From Hemibagrus wyckioides (Eukaryota > Chordata > Actinopteri > Siluriformes > Bagridae), in contig NC_080710.1 of the NCBI RefSeq assembly GCF_019097595.1, forward strand, positions 23,890,780 through 23,954,779: a stretch of 64,000 bases of DNA, given 5' to 3'. Within the stretch, counting starts at the first letter, position 1; each line of letters begins with the position of its first letter. This document shows, piece after piece, positions 26,671 to 54,228 of this stretch. The translations under genes were made by a program, and so were the position numbers. A model generated the notes under the pieces. It saw only the letters and a program-made list of their open reading frames with translations. It made no database searches and had not been told where the DNA came from.

Positions 26671-27789
26671 TAGTTTGATAGATTAAGGGTAAACAATAAC
26701 AGGAACTAACCACAGTGTCGGGAAAACTAACTGAATTTAACAATCATGATTGCTTCCATAAATCCATGTATGATCATTGTAGAAAAATATAACACATTTT
26801 TAATTATATTATTGCTCAGGTTACGTGAAAGCTGTAAAGGAAATGCATTAAAAGGGGCGCATTCATATAAGGGATCATCGCTGTTAGAGTTGTAACAATT
26901 GTCAGGGTCATACTCTAATAGAAATATAATCAGCTTCTGATTCAGTAATTTGACCATGCTGTGGTGGAGGTATTTTTGTAATGGATATGCCGTCTTTGTT
27001 AAAAGAAACATGATTTGACTCGGCGTTCAGTCACCATGTATGCTGTATTTCCCGGAAAACGCGTCAAACACCTTCACGTATCCCTGTATATGATGGTGAC
27101 TGTTCAGATATTTGTATAGAAATAAGAATGTGTCATGCTTTATCAAACCAACCAGTGTCCATGGTGTATGTATTTTTTCTTATTTACTTGACTGAGGGCT
27201 TTCTGTGGTTGAAGTGGGCTGTTCACTGAGCGCCTCGAGCACAGATGTCTGATCCAGTAGTTCAAGGCCACTGTTTTCACATGCTGGTGTTGGTATGTGT
27301 GCAGTTGGTGGTCTTAAGTTTTCTGTTAAAAGTATGTATAAAGGAATATGAGATACACATTCGTCACACAGCCTGATGGTGTGATTTTCTTTATATCTTC
27401 ATACAGACTGACTTTTAAAAAAAAAATTCTCTTAAGTGTTTTAAAGTGGCTTTTTACTTACCCAAAAGATAACCTAAGCATTACTATTGAAGTAATAAAT
27501 AATACTAGAAATGGCTGTTTGGTGTAATATATTAATGCTTTCTTGAAGTTTAGTTGTTGTAGTACTGGCAGAAAGATGTTAAATTGAGGTACTGCTTATG
27601 CCTTGGAAATTGTAAAGTTGGGGAAAAACTAAACATGGACGTCTCCTTGATGGCGTGTCTGTAGACGTTCATAAAAAAAAGCTACTTTTACCGCACTTTT
27701 ACACTCACGGGCCTCAGTGCCTACTGCGTCTTCGGTACAATAGTGAATTTTGAACAATTAAACAACATTTTGGACAGCAATGTCCAAAC

Positions 27790-28616
27790 AGCAGCAGCAA
27801 GAGTGAATAGTATGGTAGCATTAGCAAGCAGCTAGCCAGCAGACAATGTGAAGTAGCTTTAAGCAGCAAGCTAGCCAGCAGACAATATGGAATAGTGTTA
27901 GCAGCCAGCTAGCAAGCAGACAATATGAAAAAGCATTAGCAACAAGTTAGCCAACAGAAAACATGAAAGTGTTAGCAGCAAGCTAGCAAGCAGACAATGT
28001 GAAAAAGCATTAGCAACAACTTAGCCAACAGAAACATGAAAGTGTTAGCAGCAAGCTAGCCGGCAGACAATATGGAACAGGTTTAGCAAAAGGTTCATCA
28101 GCAGACATAAAACAGTGTTAGCAGCAAGCTAGCAAGCAGACAATATGAAAGAGCTTTAGCAACAAGTTAGCCGGCAGACAATATGAAAGAGCTTTAGCAA
28201 CAAGTTAGCCGGCAGACAATATGGAACAGGTTTAGCAACAAGTTAGCCAGCAGACATTATGAAATCGTGTTAGCAGCAAGCTAGCAAGCAGACAATATGA
28301 AAAAGCATTAGCAACAAGTTAGCCAACAGAAAACATGAAAGTGTTAGCAGCAAGCTAGCCGGCAGACAATACGGAACAGGTTTAGCAACAGGTTCATCAG
28401 CAGACATTATAAAACAGTGTTAGCAGCAAGCTAGCAAGCAGACAACATGAAAGAACATTAGCAACAAGTTAGCCGGCAGACAGTATGGAATAGGTTTAGC
28501 CACAAATTAGCCAGCAGACATTATGGAATAGCATTGGCAGCAAGCTAGAGAGTGGACAATAACGAGAAAGACAAGCAGACAATAGCAAATAACATTAGCA
28601 ACATGCTAGCTGGCTA
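27790..28616. repeat. ~38-bp minisatellite with ~299-bp higher-order period
   Basis: Some 21 degenerate units carry the core 'agcaagctagc' or 'caacaagttagcc' followed by 'agcagacaatatg'. Two adjacent clear units at about 28163 and 28201 are 38 bp apart. The distinctive unit pair 'gtgttagcagcaagctagcc' then 'ggttcatcagcagaca' occurs at 28041 and again 299 bp later at 28340. This implies duplication of an approximately eight-unit block. Confidence 0.85.
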
Positions 28617-29577
28617 ATAGTGATGCCTCTAATTGATGTTAATGATAATGTTCTGATTAAGTGTGATCAGTGTGAGAGATTTAACTAAACTGTATCTCTA
28701 AAGCTAGCACTGTTTGCGGTGTGTGTGGCCGGGTTGGTCTGACATCTCTTGGTAAACAGGGAAGGAATTTGCTTTTGAGAAAACTCCCTAAAGATTAAAT
28801 CAAAAATTATTTGAGATTTCAGTTTGAGAAGGTGTTTCCTGTGGTTTTTGACCTGTGGTAGGCAGGAAATTACAAATTGCTACCTCACCTCAAACACAGG
28901 CTTTCAGTGTATGACTGGTACATTCAGCTGTTATGGTGGGAAAATGGCTTACATTTGAGAGGCTGTCTGTCACCTTTCTTTGCACCTCACAGAAAAGTCT
29001 CCAGTAAAGTATTTGGAAATGTTTTTTTCCCCCTCTCCACAGCATTGCTCTATGCTGTCTTTTTGCTATATAGTGCTAATTACCTTCCATACTTCTCAGC
29101 GTGTATGGTATGCAACATAATAGTGAACTTTTGTATAGCAGGGAGTTATCTCGTCAGCGAAAAGGGAGAATGTTTCCCGGCACAGCTTGCTGCAGTAATG
29201 TATTTTACCTCAGGGTCAGGATGCACCCATCCCATGTTTGTGTTTCCTGATTATCAGAAAATGAGGCACGATATCAGCAGAACTTGAAGACAATATACTG
29301 CCTATGTTGTTTATTCTGCTCCAGATCGGTATCGTCAGTCAACACCGCAGCTCGACCGGGTGCTCGATTAAAAATCTGATCAAACCGAATCAGATCGAAC
29401 AGTAATCCAGCTTTTCCCAGTCCTGATATTGATGATCTGTTTCTAATCCATTGGTGCACAAGATGATGTTTGTAGTGATGCACAGCTTTGTTCTGCATCT
29501 TCCGGACACAATTTATATTCAGTGACCTTTTATACAGTGTCTCTTTGGAGGGAAACAAAACATTTCCACACGACAGC

Positions 29578-29604
<27 letters not shown>
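29578..29604. repeat. (TA)n microsatellite
   Basis: About 13 TA units followed by TGTATG variants. Confidence 0.9.
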
Positions 29605-29611
<7 letters not shown>

Positions 29612-32288
29612 ATATATGTATATGTTCCTGAGCACAGTATATGCTTGTATTTGGATTTTTTTTTTTTATCTCACAAGGTGGGACTATTCGTGTCAATGCT
29701 TGACTAATGATGATGAATCTTCATGAATGGGTTTTTGGTGGAAATGAGCAGGCTAATTGTTATATCCATGCTATTAAAATATCATCAGTTATATTATACA
29801 AAGACATTTTGGGCGAGGGTGTGCTGAATTTAGCGGAAATTTTCTTCTAAATAAAGCTTTTTATATGATTATAGCTATAGCTCTAATACCGTATATAATC
29901 ATGAGACAAATGCTTTTTTTTTATCAGTAGTAACCCTTAAGAAAGCTTTATTTGTTGTGTTAACTGCATTGTGGTGAGCTGCTGGCTTGTGTGAACACTG
30001 AAGCAGGATTTCCTGATCAGATATTGATCAGTGTGATCAGCTCCATGTGTGTGGCGTTAACTGGAATCCATCTGAGATTCCCAGCCAGGGAGCCTGGTTC
30101 AAGATTAATGTCCACTTTTCTTTTTTCTTTTTCTTTTTTTGATTATCTTTTTCCTCTTTATGGCATCTCCATCCAGCTCGTAATGTAGCAGTGGTAGCAG
30201 ATACTGAGCCGGTCATTCTCTAAACAAGCGTGTGGATGACTGAATGCTGATGAGCACACAGAGTTGCTGGCCATCTTCCAAATCGGAGCTGCTGTTCCTG
30301 TCCTCCGATGATCCTGCACACACCGAGCTGTTCTGCATGCTGCATTCATTCGCTGTTGGTGTTTTGTTTTTTTTTCCCTGTCATTATCATGCAGCTATGT
30401 CCTTATAGCCTGACCTTTTTATTTCACTACAAGCAGACATGAATTTGATGGCTGATGTGCAGTTACAGTGTTGTGATCCATTAAAGGAACCAGAATGGCA
30501 ACAGGCCAGAGTAGCGAGTATGCCGGGTATAATAACATGTTCAGGCTCTTTTAGCTGCACCGCTTGGTTTTTGCTTTCTAAGTGCATTTAATGCATTTAA
30601 AAAAAAACAGTTTTGAAGTCATAATCATTAACACATTAACCGCTTCAGCTTTGAAATGGAATCTGAATATGGAAGTTGTGTTACAGAGGTGGAACAGGCT
30701 GTAGGAGGCAATCCTCCATCTGATGGCAATGGCTCGAAAAGAACGCATGGTTCCAGTAAAATTATATTGCCCACGTAATGTGCAGGCCGAGCAGTGGTCG
30801 TAATGTTTACCTCAAAGGCTCCGGATTCTCATGTAATGCTTTTAGGACATGCTTCCTTTTGTGTCCATTGACATCTGCTATTGCCATTAGCCTGGACGTC
30901 CCCATGGAGGCTCGTAAATTCAGTCCCTGAATGCAGAAGAGGCTCAGTCGCGGAGGCAGCAGGGTTTTTAGTATGTGCAGCAACTCAAACAGTGCACTGG
31001 CATTGCCCAGCCTCATTTAGAGCTGTGTGTGTGTGTGATTTCACTAAAAAGGGCTTTGTCTAGGGGGGATGGGGCGACGGTGCTACTCCCACATTCGCTG
31101 TCGCCTAGCAACCGCAACGCACAGATTGGCGAGAACATCTGCCGTCGCTGGCGCTGCCAAAGCCGTGATGTACAGTACACACACACACACACACGCACAC
31201 ACACGCAGGCTCGGCCAGGCAGAGCCTGAACAGCTCTAGCACTCTGTGTGAGCTCTCACTCGTTTTTTTCCCCCTCAAAGATCGCACTACTTCACGCTGA
31301 TCCGAGAGCCGAGTGCACCGTTTTCATGCTTGGCCAGGATCAGCCTTGAGCGATCGCTTTAAACGATAAAAGCCTCAGTCAGGACCGTTTGGGAATAGAT
31401 TCTTGTTTGTTGGTGGGCTGTTTGCCAAATACACAGTGTGTTTTTCATCTTTTTTTTTCATAGTGAACTGGATAACGATATCTCTGAATCAAACCCGCCT
31501 CTGAATCAATCTCTGATCAGACTGCAGAAAAGCTTTGTAGACTTTGGTAAGGTTTTTGCTCTGGAGAAAATCTTCAGCAGGCATCTTTTTTATTTTCTAT
31601 ACTCGGCGACCGATAAGTGATCGATTTCGCCTGTAATTTAAACAAATTAGAATAGTAAACAGGAGCTATTACTCGTTCACACGTTACATTTGCTGTGAAA
31701 TTCAGCTCTACAAGCTCCTCTTGGTCTGAGATGAGTATGAAACAGCGATTCCTCTGTGGCCCTCGACATGCATTCGAGGTGTTGTCTCCTCACCCTGACC
31801 CCCTGACCTCACACAAGGATCTCGCTCGTGGTGCTCTCTCAGCTCGGCTCAGCAGATCTTGCCTCAAGCGCCGTGTCAGCCAACAGTTTCACACTTTATA
31901 ATCATGCACTCTCAATCATTATTTTATACTGTCAGAGGTGAAATTCTGATCTTAACCCATTATAGTGATATATAGAAGTGGCTTTCTTAGCTGTGAAGAA
32001 AGTCTTATTTACATATGTCACTTGGCAATGACTTTTTCACACAGTTAATGAACTACTTCAAAGCGCAAGGGCTACTTTCTGTACATATTTTCAGAAGGAT
32101 ATATAAAAAAAAAAAGCTGAAAAGACTCCAAGCCACTTCCAGCCTTCTTTGTTGGCTGATAGATGTGCTCATGGATATTTAACACACTCTCAGGTCAGCT
32201 CTCAGGTTTTGTAGTTTTCCCTCTGGAAGCTTCCCTCAAAAGACCAAAGAACAGGTGGGCATCTTTAATATTTGTTTTTGCTCTGACT

Positions 32289-32322
<34 letters not shown>
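32289..32322. repeat. (GA)n microsatellite
   Basis: A near-perfect GA run in a gene-free stretch. Confidence 0.9.
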
Positions 32323-32740
32323 GAAGCCTTTCTAAAAGACACCACCTCGAGCACTCGCATCGATCTCGCAAACGTCCTGGCTTTCTTATAAAGCCAACCT
32401 CATTCATGAAGATTATCCAACCCTCTTCTGTCCTCCTAGGTTGCGTGTGCTAGCCTGGGTCGTTCCTTTCATTATAGCCAGAGCATGCTGTCCTCATACA
32501 GGCTGGACTCCTCAAGAGACTCTGGCCATGAGTGATAGTTTGAGGTTATCTCAGTCCCTCTATCACACCTTTAAAAAGGATCTGATGAAACCTGTGCAGA
32601 AGCTGGACAGAGGAGCAGTGGTTCATTTATGAAATTTCACCTTTAATGATTCAGGGAATGTGTGAGGGGTTTTTTTTGCCAAATGGGGAGCTTGAAAGCT
32701 TGCACATGGTTTCTCTGAGATGTGAGAAACCAGCCACTTC

Positions 32741-32744
<4 letters not shown>

Positions 32745-32772
<28 letters not shown>
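32745..32772. repeat. (TA)n microsatellite
   Basis: A short TA run with one phase slip. Confidence 0.85.
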
Positions 32773-33827
32773 AAGTGGCCGACCCGACCCTGGCGATAAG
32801 ATGAACGCTCTTCTATTACACCATTCAAGCTTCAGAATTATTTATTTATGTTTTTAAATCAATTATGTGAATATTCTAAAGAGGATGACTGTGACAAAGC
32901 AGCACAACTTGTGACCACAGATACATCCAGTACCACATGTACCACATCATAGATAAACCTAATAGGCTTAAAGGAAAAAGTTCCCCATAGAGCATGGTAT
33001 TCTTATTAAAATGCCATTTGTTTCATTCCAGTCAGTTGTTTTGAACTTCCACCTCTTGAAAATTTCACCGAAACTAGGCACCACTCGAGTGAAGGCCAGT
33101 TTTGTAGCAGAGGTAGGGTTCGATTATTTGACTAGTTAATGACTCGTGCTAGGTGCTAGAATTTTAATTGAGAAAAATGTGGTTTTAGAGTCACACGTCT
33201 TTCACCTGCCTCAATATTCAGTGCAAGGCTATCCCGATTGCCTCCAGCCTAATGCTCATACATACTGCACCAGCAACCTTTTTCTCTTCATTCAGCGTCT
33301 CCACAGCTCTCCATTTATTCTGTCTCGTACCGTATAAAGGGTTACGCCAGGTCTGCATGCACGATTAGGCACTTAGCCTTTGTTAAAACCTCTCTCAACT
33401 TATTTTCATAACGAGTTTAACTATTAGCTCTTGAAAGAACTGTGGTGGTCATGGTTGAGAGGATTTTTTTTTTCCTCTGGCCAGTTCAAATTGGACGGGG
33501 TGTGTGTTTGGTAGCGGCGACATCAGTGTTACCACAGTGACGATTGAAATCGGTAGTCTGCCTCCCTCTGTCTCGCCTTTTACCTTAACCACAGAAAAAA
33601 AAATGTCAAAAATGATGACTTACCTTCTCACCGCAGTCTCTGTGAGCATGAGCAAAACTGCACCTGGTTAGAATTAGACGCTTCTAGTCCTAGTGTAGTT
33701 GTGTGTGGCAAGAGTGCGCAGTATCTGTGGTTTTCTTCTTTGTATTTTAAAGGTGTGAAAGGAATTTAGCCAAGTGGCTGTATTGTACTAATACTGTGGA
33801 GAAAAAATGTTTAACCGTTTACACCAA

Positions 33828-34082
33828 AACCTGTCAGTCAGTGTTGTGGGTGTGAGGATACTACAAGGAGCGTTTGTATCGTAAGTGACGTCAGTCACAG
33901 TCGACCGCCAAGAAGGAAAATGTGCTGAACAGATGCAATCCGAAACAAAAGGGGGGTGTTCAGAATATTTTTCTTTGTGGTCATAGACCACACGGTGCTC
34001 TAAAAATGCAGTCGAGTGTGGCTGATGTAATACAAACACACCTCATGGTATACTCTCACCCCCGCCGCTGACTGACAGGTTT
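33828..34082. mobile_element. MITE-like element with ~33-bp inverted ends and a CRE palindrome
   Basis: The left end 'aacctgtcagtcag' plus 'gtgggtgtgaggata' pairs with the right end 'tactctcaccc' plus 'ctgactgacaggtt' as imperfect inverted repeats. A perfect CREB/ATF palindrome TGACGTCA sits inside at 33886-33893, within the larger palindrome GTGACGTCAGTCAC. A second TGACGTCA (34090-34097) and an octamer ATGCAAAT (34101-34108) lie just outside the right end. No clear target duplication was seen. Confidence 0.5.
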
Positions 34083-34373
34083 CTGTGCATGACGTCAGAA
34101 ATGCAAATGCAAAAAGGATTTAGCGAGTCTGCTCGAATTTTGACAGGCTCCGAACACGACGCAGAAGAAGTGAAATAGCAAACAGGGGTAATTGTTCTTG
34201 CTATTTTGATATGACAGAGTCATCACTTAGAAGAAATGCAAGGAGGAAGAAAATGCAGTTGCAAATGGACTTGCACGTTCTTGTAAACAAAAATACACAC
34301 ATTGAGGCATGATTTGAACTGTGTCGCAATTTATTTGTGAAAATGATAAAATTACCCAGAAAATGGTTCTATA

Positions 34374-34905
34374 CAGTGGAATCTCGGCATACGAATTTAA
34401 TCCGTTCTGGAGGCGAGTTCTTAAGGCGGAAATTTGTATTGCGAAACAAATTTCCCCGTACAAAATAATGTAAATCCGTTCCAGCCACCCAGAAATATTA
34501 CCAATATTAACAATACGAAGCGTATGTAAACTGTATCGTTGCTTACAAAGAACTGACCCAAGCCAAGCATTTCGTGTCAGGAGTCCTCACAGGAAGTCGT
34601 GCCACCAAGCTTGGGCTAAAAATAGAACAGACCGCCCATGCCACCAATCTTTCAACAGAAAATCACGTTGCTTTTGGATGCATGCTGAAGGCAACGTTGG
34701 TATCGTGGGTTGACCTTTGCAAAACGCAAAATTCGTAAACTCACATCGGTTGGCTCCCAAATGTATGCGCAAGTTTTGAATGGCTCCCGGATGTACGCCC
34801 AACTTAGCCAGTGTTCGGTGCCGAAAATTATTCTTATGCCGATGCAAATTTCTTGCAAATGTTGAAAATTATAAGGGAGGGCATTCATATGCTGAGGTTC
34901 CACTG
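34374..34905 (+). mobile_element. 532-bp TIR DNA transposon (copy 1, acvr2b intron 1)
   Basis: The left end 'cagtggaatctcggcatacg' and right end 'atatgctgaggttccactg' are inverted repeats, each next to TA (34372-34373, 34906-34907). The interior ('caaagaactgacccaagcca', 'ccaccaagcttgggctaaaa') is shared with 45935-46467. It is a non-autonomous, TA-targeting element, probably of the mariner/pogo superfamily. I recognise no transposase. Confidence 0.75.
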
Positions 34906-35325
34906 TATTTGTATTGTAGAGATGGAAATTGGTCATCTGATCTTGCCAAGCTTCAGTGGCCAGTGGAATTCTGTAGACTCTGCAATTTTTGTAAATTCCT
35001 TCTATTTATATTTTAGAGATGGAAAATGTTCATCTGTATTTTCCATAGTTCAGTGGCCAAGCTCAGACCCTAGAAGCTTAATGTGATGATGTGTGTGAGA
35101 TTTATTTTTAACGAGTTCATGATTTTGGGAATGATTGATTGTTTTAAGAAAAAACAAGGCAAGTGGCACTCTTGTTGCTGTCTTATTGCCACATCAGGTG
35201 TGAGGGAGTGCAGTTAAACCTGAACATCCTGTGAAAACGAAGCGCTAACACGAAAAAGCTAAACTTGACCATTACTACTTTTTACAGAGATCCTAAAAGC
35301 AATTTTCTCTGACCGGTGTCTGTTT

Positions 35326-35344
35326 TGTGTGTGTGTGTGTGTGT
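35326..35344 (+). repeat. (TG)n tract at the 3' splice site of acvr2b exon 2
   Basis: About 19 nt of TG repeat runs straight into the acceptor AG at 35345-35346, standing where a polypyrimidine tract would be. UG repeats in RNA are the known binding site of TDP-43, which represses some exons such as CFTR exon 9. Any such role here is inference. Confidence 0.9.
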
Positions 35345-35346
35345 AG

Positions 35347-49811
<14,465 letters not shown>

Positions 49812-50840
49812 GAACGAGGGGTGGGGCGGGGGGGGAATAAACTCTCAAAAAAACGAAACCCGAAGCAAAAGAAACAACCTTCGTCTTTCCAGACTCAGCG
49901 GATCTCAGACAACAATGAATGCAGCTGCTATTTTATCCTGACGTTTTTTAAATTAATTATCATTATTATTATTATTATTATTATTAGTATGATTATTATT
50001 CTGATCGGATCAGTACTACCAGCACACTTCGCTACTGTATTTTTATCAAGAGAGGAAAACACAAAAAAAAAAAAAAAAAAAAACAGCATAAGGACATCTC
50101 AAAGCGCATTCAGGTGCCGACTTATGAATGCTGACAAGATGCAGGTACCTCAACCGTTTCATTTCAGTGGGTTTGTTTTGTTTGTTTTCGTTTTTTTTTT
50201 CTTTCTATTCCTATTTTTCTGTCTTCTGGACAGGATTGCCTAAGGCAAAACCAACCAACACATCAAGCAACCGTTCACCATGTTGGAAAATACAACAATG
50301 CTGCAAAACCTGTGAGGAACATTTATGACTGTTACATTAACCTTCCTCAAGGAATTTTTATTTCCAATTTTTTTTAAAAGAACTTTTCCTCTCTGACTGT
50401 GTGCTATTCAAATTTACGGAAAACGTGTCTTTTACGGAACTAACGGGTGTCTCTAGAACACAACAAAATGTGGAAGACAACTGGATTGTTTTGTTTTTTT
50501 CTTTCTTTTTCTTCTTGATTTGGTTTTGTGCTGTCGAAGCTGGCGACTGTGAAGAGGGGGTCGGTTCAGAATTTTTATCGTGTGGAAACGAGAATTTAGG
50601 TTAGAGAAAATTGGCTTTGCATTTTGAGATGGTGGACAAGGCTAGGATTTGGATAACGTGTTTTGTTTGGTACGGAATTATTTCTCAGGTAACCAGTTCG
50701 GGTTCGGGGTGTCTGGGTGGGGGTGGGGGGGGGGATTGGGTGACTGCCATTTATCCCTAGCGAATAGAAGGAGAAATGTTGAAGGGGTCAGTTTTTAACC
50801 CTAATGAAATTTAACACTTAAATGTTCATGCAAGACCATG

Positions 50841-50843
<3 letters not shown>

Positions 50844-50884
<41 letters not shown>
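50844..50884. repeat. (GT)n microsatellite in the 3' UTR
   Basis: A perfect GT run of about 41 nt. Confidence 0.95.
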
Positions 50885-50887
<3 letters not shown>

Positions 50888-52362
50888 AACATGCATGAGT
50901 CTGTGAGACGTATGTGTGTGTGAGAGAAAGAGAACATGAATGAGTCTGTGAGGTGTGTGTATGTGTGTCTGCAGTCTAGAGAGACCTTGTGGAAGGTTCG
51001 GTCCAAGTGGCCATCAAAATAATTTGCCGTTTTCTTTTTCTTTCTTTCTTTCTTTTTCATTTCTTTGCAAAGTCCACGCACATATTAGAATCCCAGAGTT
51101 TAGGACCTTGACTGAAACAGCAGACTCCTGATAGTTTAGAAAGCTTGTATTGGCAAATCTGAGCAGTTTGTTGAATAAGAAGGATTTTGATTCACACATT
51201 TTAGCCGTGTCCCTTTTGCGTATTATCAGTATCTCCGAGGGACCAACTTTTAAAAAAAAAAAAAAAAATTGGATCTTGTGGGTCCTACATTGTAGATACT
51301 ACACTTATGGCGCAATAGACATGCCATTCAGCCCAGTCTTTTATTAAGAGTGACTGAAATGCATTCGGAGGAGAGAAAAATCAAACCAGGAACCTTATTA
51401 TTATTATTTTTTTGTCTTAAAAGTGGCAAGAATTCACATTTCTGTTTGCCACAGTATAACAGTGAATGTCCACAATGCTGCTGTTTCCACTCAAAGCTGA
51501 AATCTTTCTGTATTTTTTATTTTTGATTTTTTTGGTTTCGTTTCTTCTTCGCATTAACACGCGCAACGTCTCAGTAGAATTCATTTTCAAATGCAACGTC
51601 AAGAAAAAATGACAAGGCTTCCGAGAAGAAGAGATCAACTCTAAACAATAAAAAAAAAAAAAAAAAAATGTTTGTAGAGGACAAAACACAAAAAAAAAAA
51701 ATAAAATAAAATAAAATAAAATAAAAAGAAGAAGAGATATTGTTCATGAACCACAGACCACCTCAAACCAGAAATACCTCAGATTTTTCTATGTGTATGA
51801 CTTGTGTTATATATTCTGTTAGCTGTGTTGACTTGTAGTAAGTATATTTTGATTTAAGTTGGCTTTTAAGATTTAGGGAGTTTTGGAAAAATGAAAAAAG
51901 GAAAAAAAAAAAAAAAAAAGTCCAAAATCTTTGAAGAAGTGCTACCAGATTATGGTGTATAAAATAGAAAACCCATGTAAATAGCTGTAAACAGGTGTAG
52001 AATTCTGCCTATCTTTGAGACCAGGGCATTATTCCCTTATTTTGTGCCGGCTGTTCTGTTCTCTCTCTCTCTCTCTCTCTCTCTCTGTTGCTTGAAGGGA
52101 CATTGAACCTTTAATTTCAGATTGTAGGACATCCTTCTTCTTCTTACGCTCCGATATATATACTGGATTCGTCAGTCTATCACGAGTTTCTTCGGCCCTT
52201 TACCATATAAACAACTGTGCAGCTTAGTGATGTCATGATGTCATGATGATGCTCGCTTCACTTTACCAAATTAGCTCTTTCCAAATTGAAACCAAATTCG
52301 TTGGCTTGTATTGGGCACATCGTACTGATGTTGTTGTACAAGCTTTCTGTAATTTAAAGAAA

Positions 52363-52376
52363 AATAAATAAATAAA
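52363..52376 (+). promoter_or_regulatory. Candidate proximal polyadenylation signals
   Basis: Three overlapping AATAAA hexamers start at 52363, 52367 and 52371, followed by a GT-rich 'ggtttagtgtccctctgtcc'. Use would give a 3' UTR of about 2.6 kb. Confidence 0.5.
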
Positions 52377-52798
52377 AGGTTTAGTGTCCCTCTGTCCTCC
52401 TGAGGCTTCACAGCGGTTGCTTCTTTTTCCTCTCTATGTCTCGACCAGAGCTTTAAGTTATTTTGTTTTTTTATTCATGGTGCCATATATAACTTCTCCG
52501 GGATGTTCGCCTTCCATCTGCAGTGCTGGATGTGGGTAGAATCAGGCCTGTGTGTGTGTGTGTTGGAAGCTGCAGAGAAGCTTCCCGTGATCACAGGAAA
52601 TATTTCGAGGCCATCTTTGCACTCATGAACTCGGTGATGTTCCTTTCACAGTGCTGAAGATAAATTAACCAGGACCAGTTTCCGAATAATAGAAAATGCT
52701 CGTTGCCAAACCAGCGAATCCCAGCGTCTGAATGTACGCTCATCTCATCATTGCATACTTCATATTTATCTGCTACACTCACACTTCTAAAGGAGATT

Positions 52799-52823
52799 GT
52801 TGTTGTTGTTGTTGTTGTTGTTG
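52799..52823. repeat. (TTG)n microsatellite
   Basis: About eight TTG units inside the predicted 3' UTR. Confidence 0.9.
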
Positions 52824-52884
52824 TTTTTTCCCCCTTCCCAGCCTCCACTGACTTTCACGGCTTTACCACAGTCGAGTCGTCGCG

Positions 52885-52991
52885 TGCGAGAGCGTGCGTG
52901 TGTGTGTGTGCGTGCGTGTGCGTGCGTGTGCGTGCGTGTGCGTGCGTGCGTGCGTGCGCGTGCGTGCGTGTGCGTGCGTGCGTGTGCGTGC

Positions 52992-53015
<24 letters not shown>
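52885..53015. repeat. (TGCG)/(TG)n tract, CpG-rich
   Basis: Alternating purine-pyrimidine TGCGTGCG units resolve into pure TG. Such tracts can adopt Z-form DNA. Confidence 0.95.
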
Positions 53016-53022
<7 letters not shown>

Positions 53023-54198
53023 CTCGGACAATGTAGCAAGCAATATCCACAGCAATAGAGTAGCACTCTCTCTGAAGGGATTAAAAAAACCTCTGGGTGG
53101 ACATTATCGATCCCCAGGACTCATACCAAAATCATTGTCCTTATAGTTTTACCGTCAGCCTGCTGTCGGGTGATAATGTACACGTTCCCATCTCCTGGAT
53201 CACCGCCTTGTTTGTGTGTGTATTTTTTTTTTAATAATAATATGTAGCCACATTTCTTGCATTTCTTGAAAAATCTGCAAGATGGTAACCAAAGTTTTGT
53301 TCTCATTAGTGTCTGTGATTCTGTAAAAGAAAATTTAAAGGGAAGACTTGTAAACAGTTCAGGATGCTTCATGTCCACTAATCGAGATAGTTTGAGTATA
53401 ATACAGCTTGCCATCCGGTGAAGGAATTACGGTATTTAGATGTTATCTCCAAAAAAGGTTGCTATTGTGTGTTTATTTTTATTAGTGATTTCTTTTTTCT
53501 TTTTTTTTACATTTGAAAATCTCTGAATCAGGATAAACACTATGATCAACGTCATAGATCATGCAATACCACACCTTGTTGTTGGATTTTACAGGCACTA
53601 AAGGAGGGGTTAATTGAGTATTTCTTAAGGTGTTGTTATTTTAACTGTTGTGCCAATTTACGTTCCCTGTAATTGATCTTTTCTTTCCCCCCCGTTGTTG
53701 TTTGCCCAGTATGTATTGGTATTTTGTCTCTTTTGGATTTTAAACATCTCGACCTATTAGAGTAGACGTGTTTCTATACAGAACTGGATCATGTTACAAA
53801 GATGGCCTCGTGGAAAGCTAGATCGTTTTTAATATCAGGAACGTTACCAACCTCTCATTTTCAGGGGAGTTCTGATGTGCCTGTGTATTCTTGCTGAAGC
53901 AACCGCTGTCTCTTTCTCTCTCCTTCTCTCTCTCTTTCTCTCTCTCTCTGTCTGCCTTTCCCTCCCTCCCTTCCCTCCCTCTCTTTCTCTTCACTTTGGT
54001 TGTAATACTTTTCAGAAAATAGTATCTATATATACTGTATATGATATAAAAATCTCTAAAACGTGACCAGCTGTAACTCTGGATGCAGTCTTAGATCCAG
54101 GTTTTCAGGAACCGATTACCTCAGAGCTCATGTGAATCAGTGTTGCTAGCTGGATAATTGTTGACACTTACAGAGAAAATGTACACTATTGTAACACA

Positions 54199-54228
54199 CA
54201 CACACACACCCACACACACACACACACG
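54199..54228. repeat. (CA)n microsatellite
   Basis: A CA run with one CC interruption. Confidence 0.9.

Larger units (their letters stand above)
1..35346 (+). other. Presumed intron 1 of acvr2b; no coding exon recognised
   Basis: This stretch lies upstream of the first recognisable acvr2b exon, which begins in codon phase 1 and so needs an upstream exon. I found no conserved protein segment here. Open frames are short, often lack ATG, or run through simple repeats. The signal-peptide exon (about 52 nt in the mammalian gene) was not identified, so it probably lies before the window, although a short exon could have been missed. Recognisable content is repeats, listed separately. I see no gene or RNA in the unlisted parts, for example 800-9790, 13480-15850, 20750-22690, 28620-33820. 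Assigning the stretch to intron 1 is inference; it could also include the intergenic region of an upstream gene. Confidence 0.6.

Noticed and set aside
27790..28616. Could the spaced repeats be a CRISPR array?
   Set aside because: Units are degenerate and contiguous with no unique spacers, there are no cas genes, and the context is vertebrate.
28877..29287. The longest non-repeat frame in the presumed intron 1 (136 codons)
   Set aside because: It begins with TTG rather than ATG and shows no recognisable domain or splice-supported extension. A frame of this length is expected by chance in 35 kb.
29274..29696. A 140-codon minus-strand frame
   Set aside because: It crosses a (TA)n microsatellite and shows no conserved motif.
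52703..53066. Frames of alternating Cys/Val/Arg or His/Thr in the 3' UTR
   Set aside because: Artefacts of the TG/CG dinucleotide tract.
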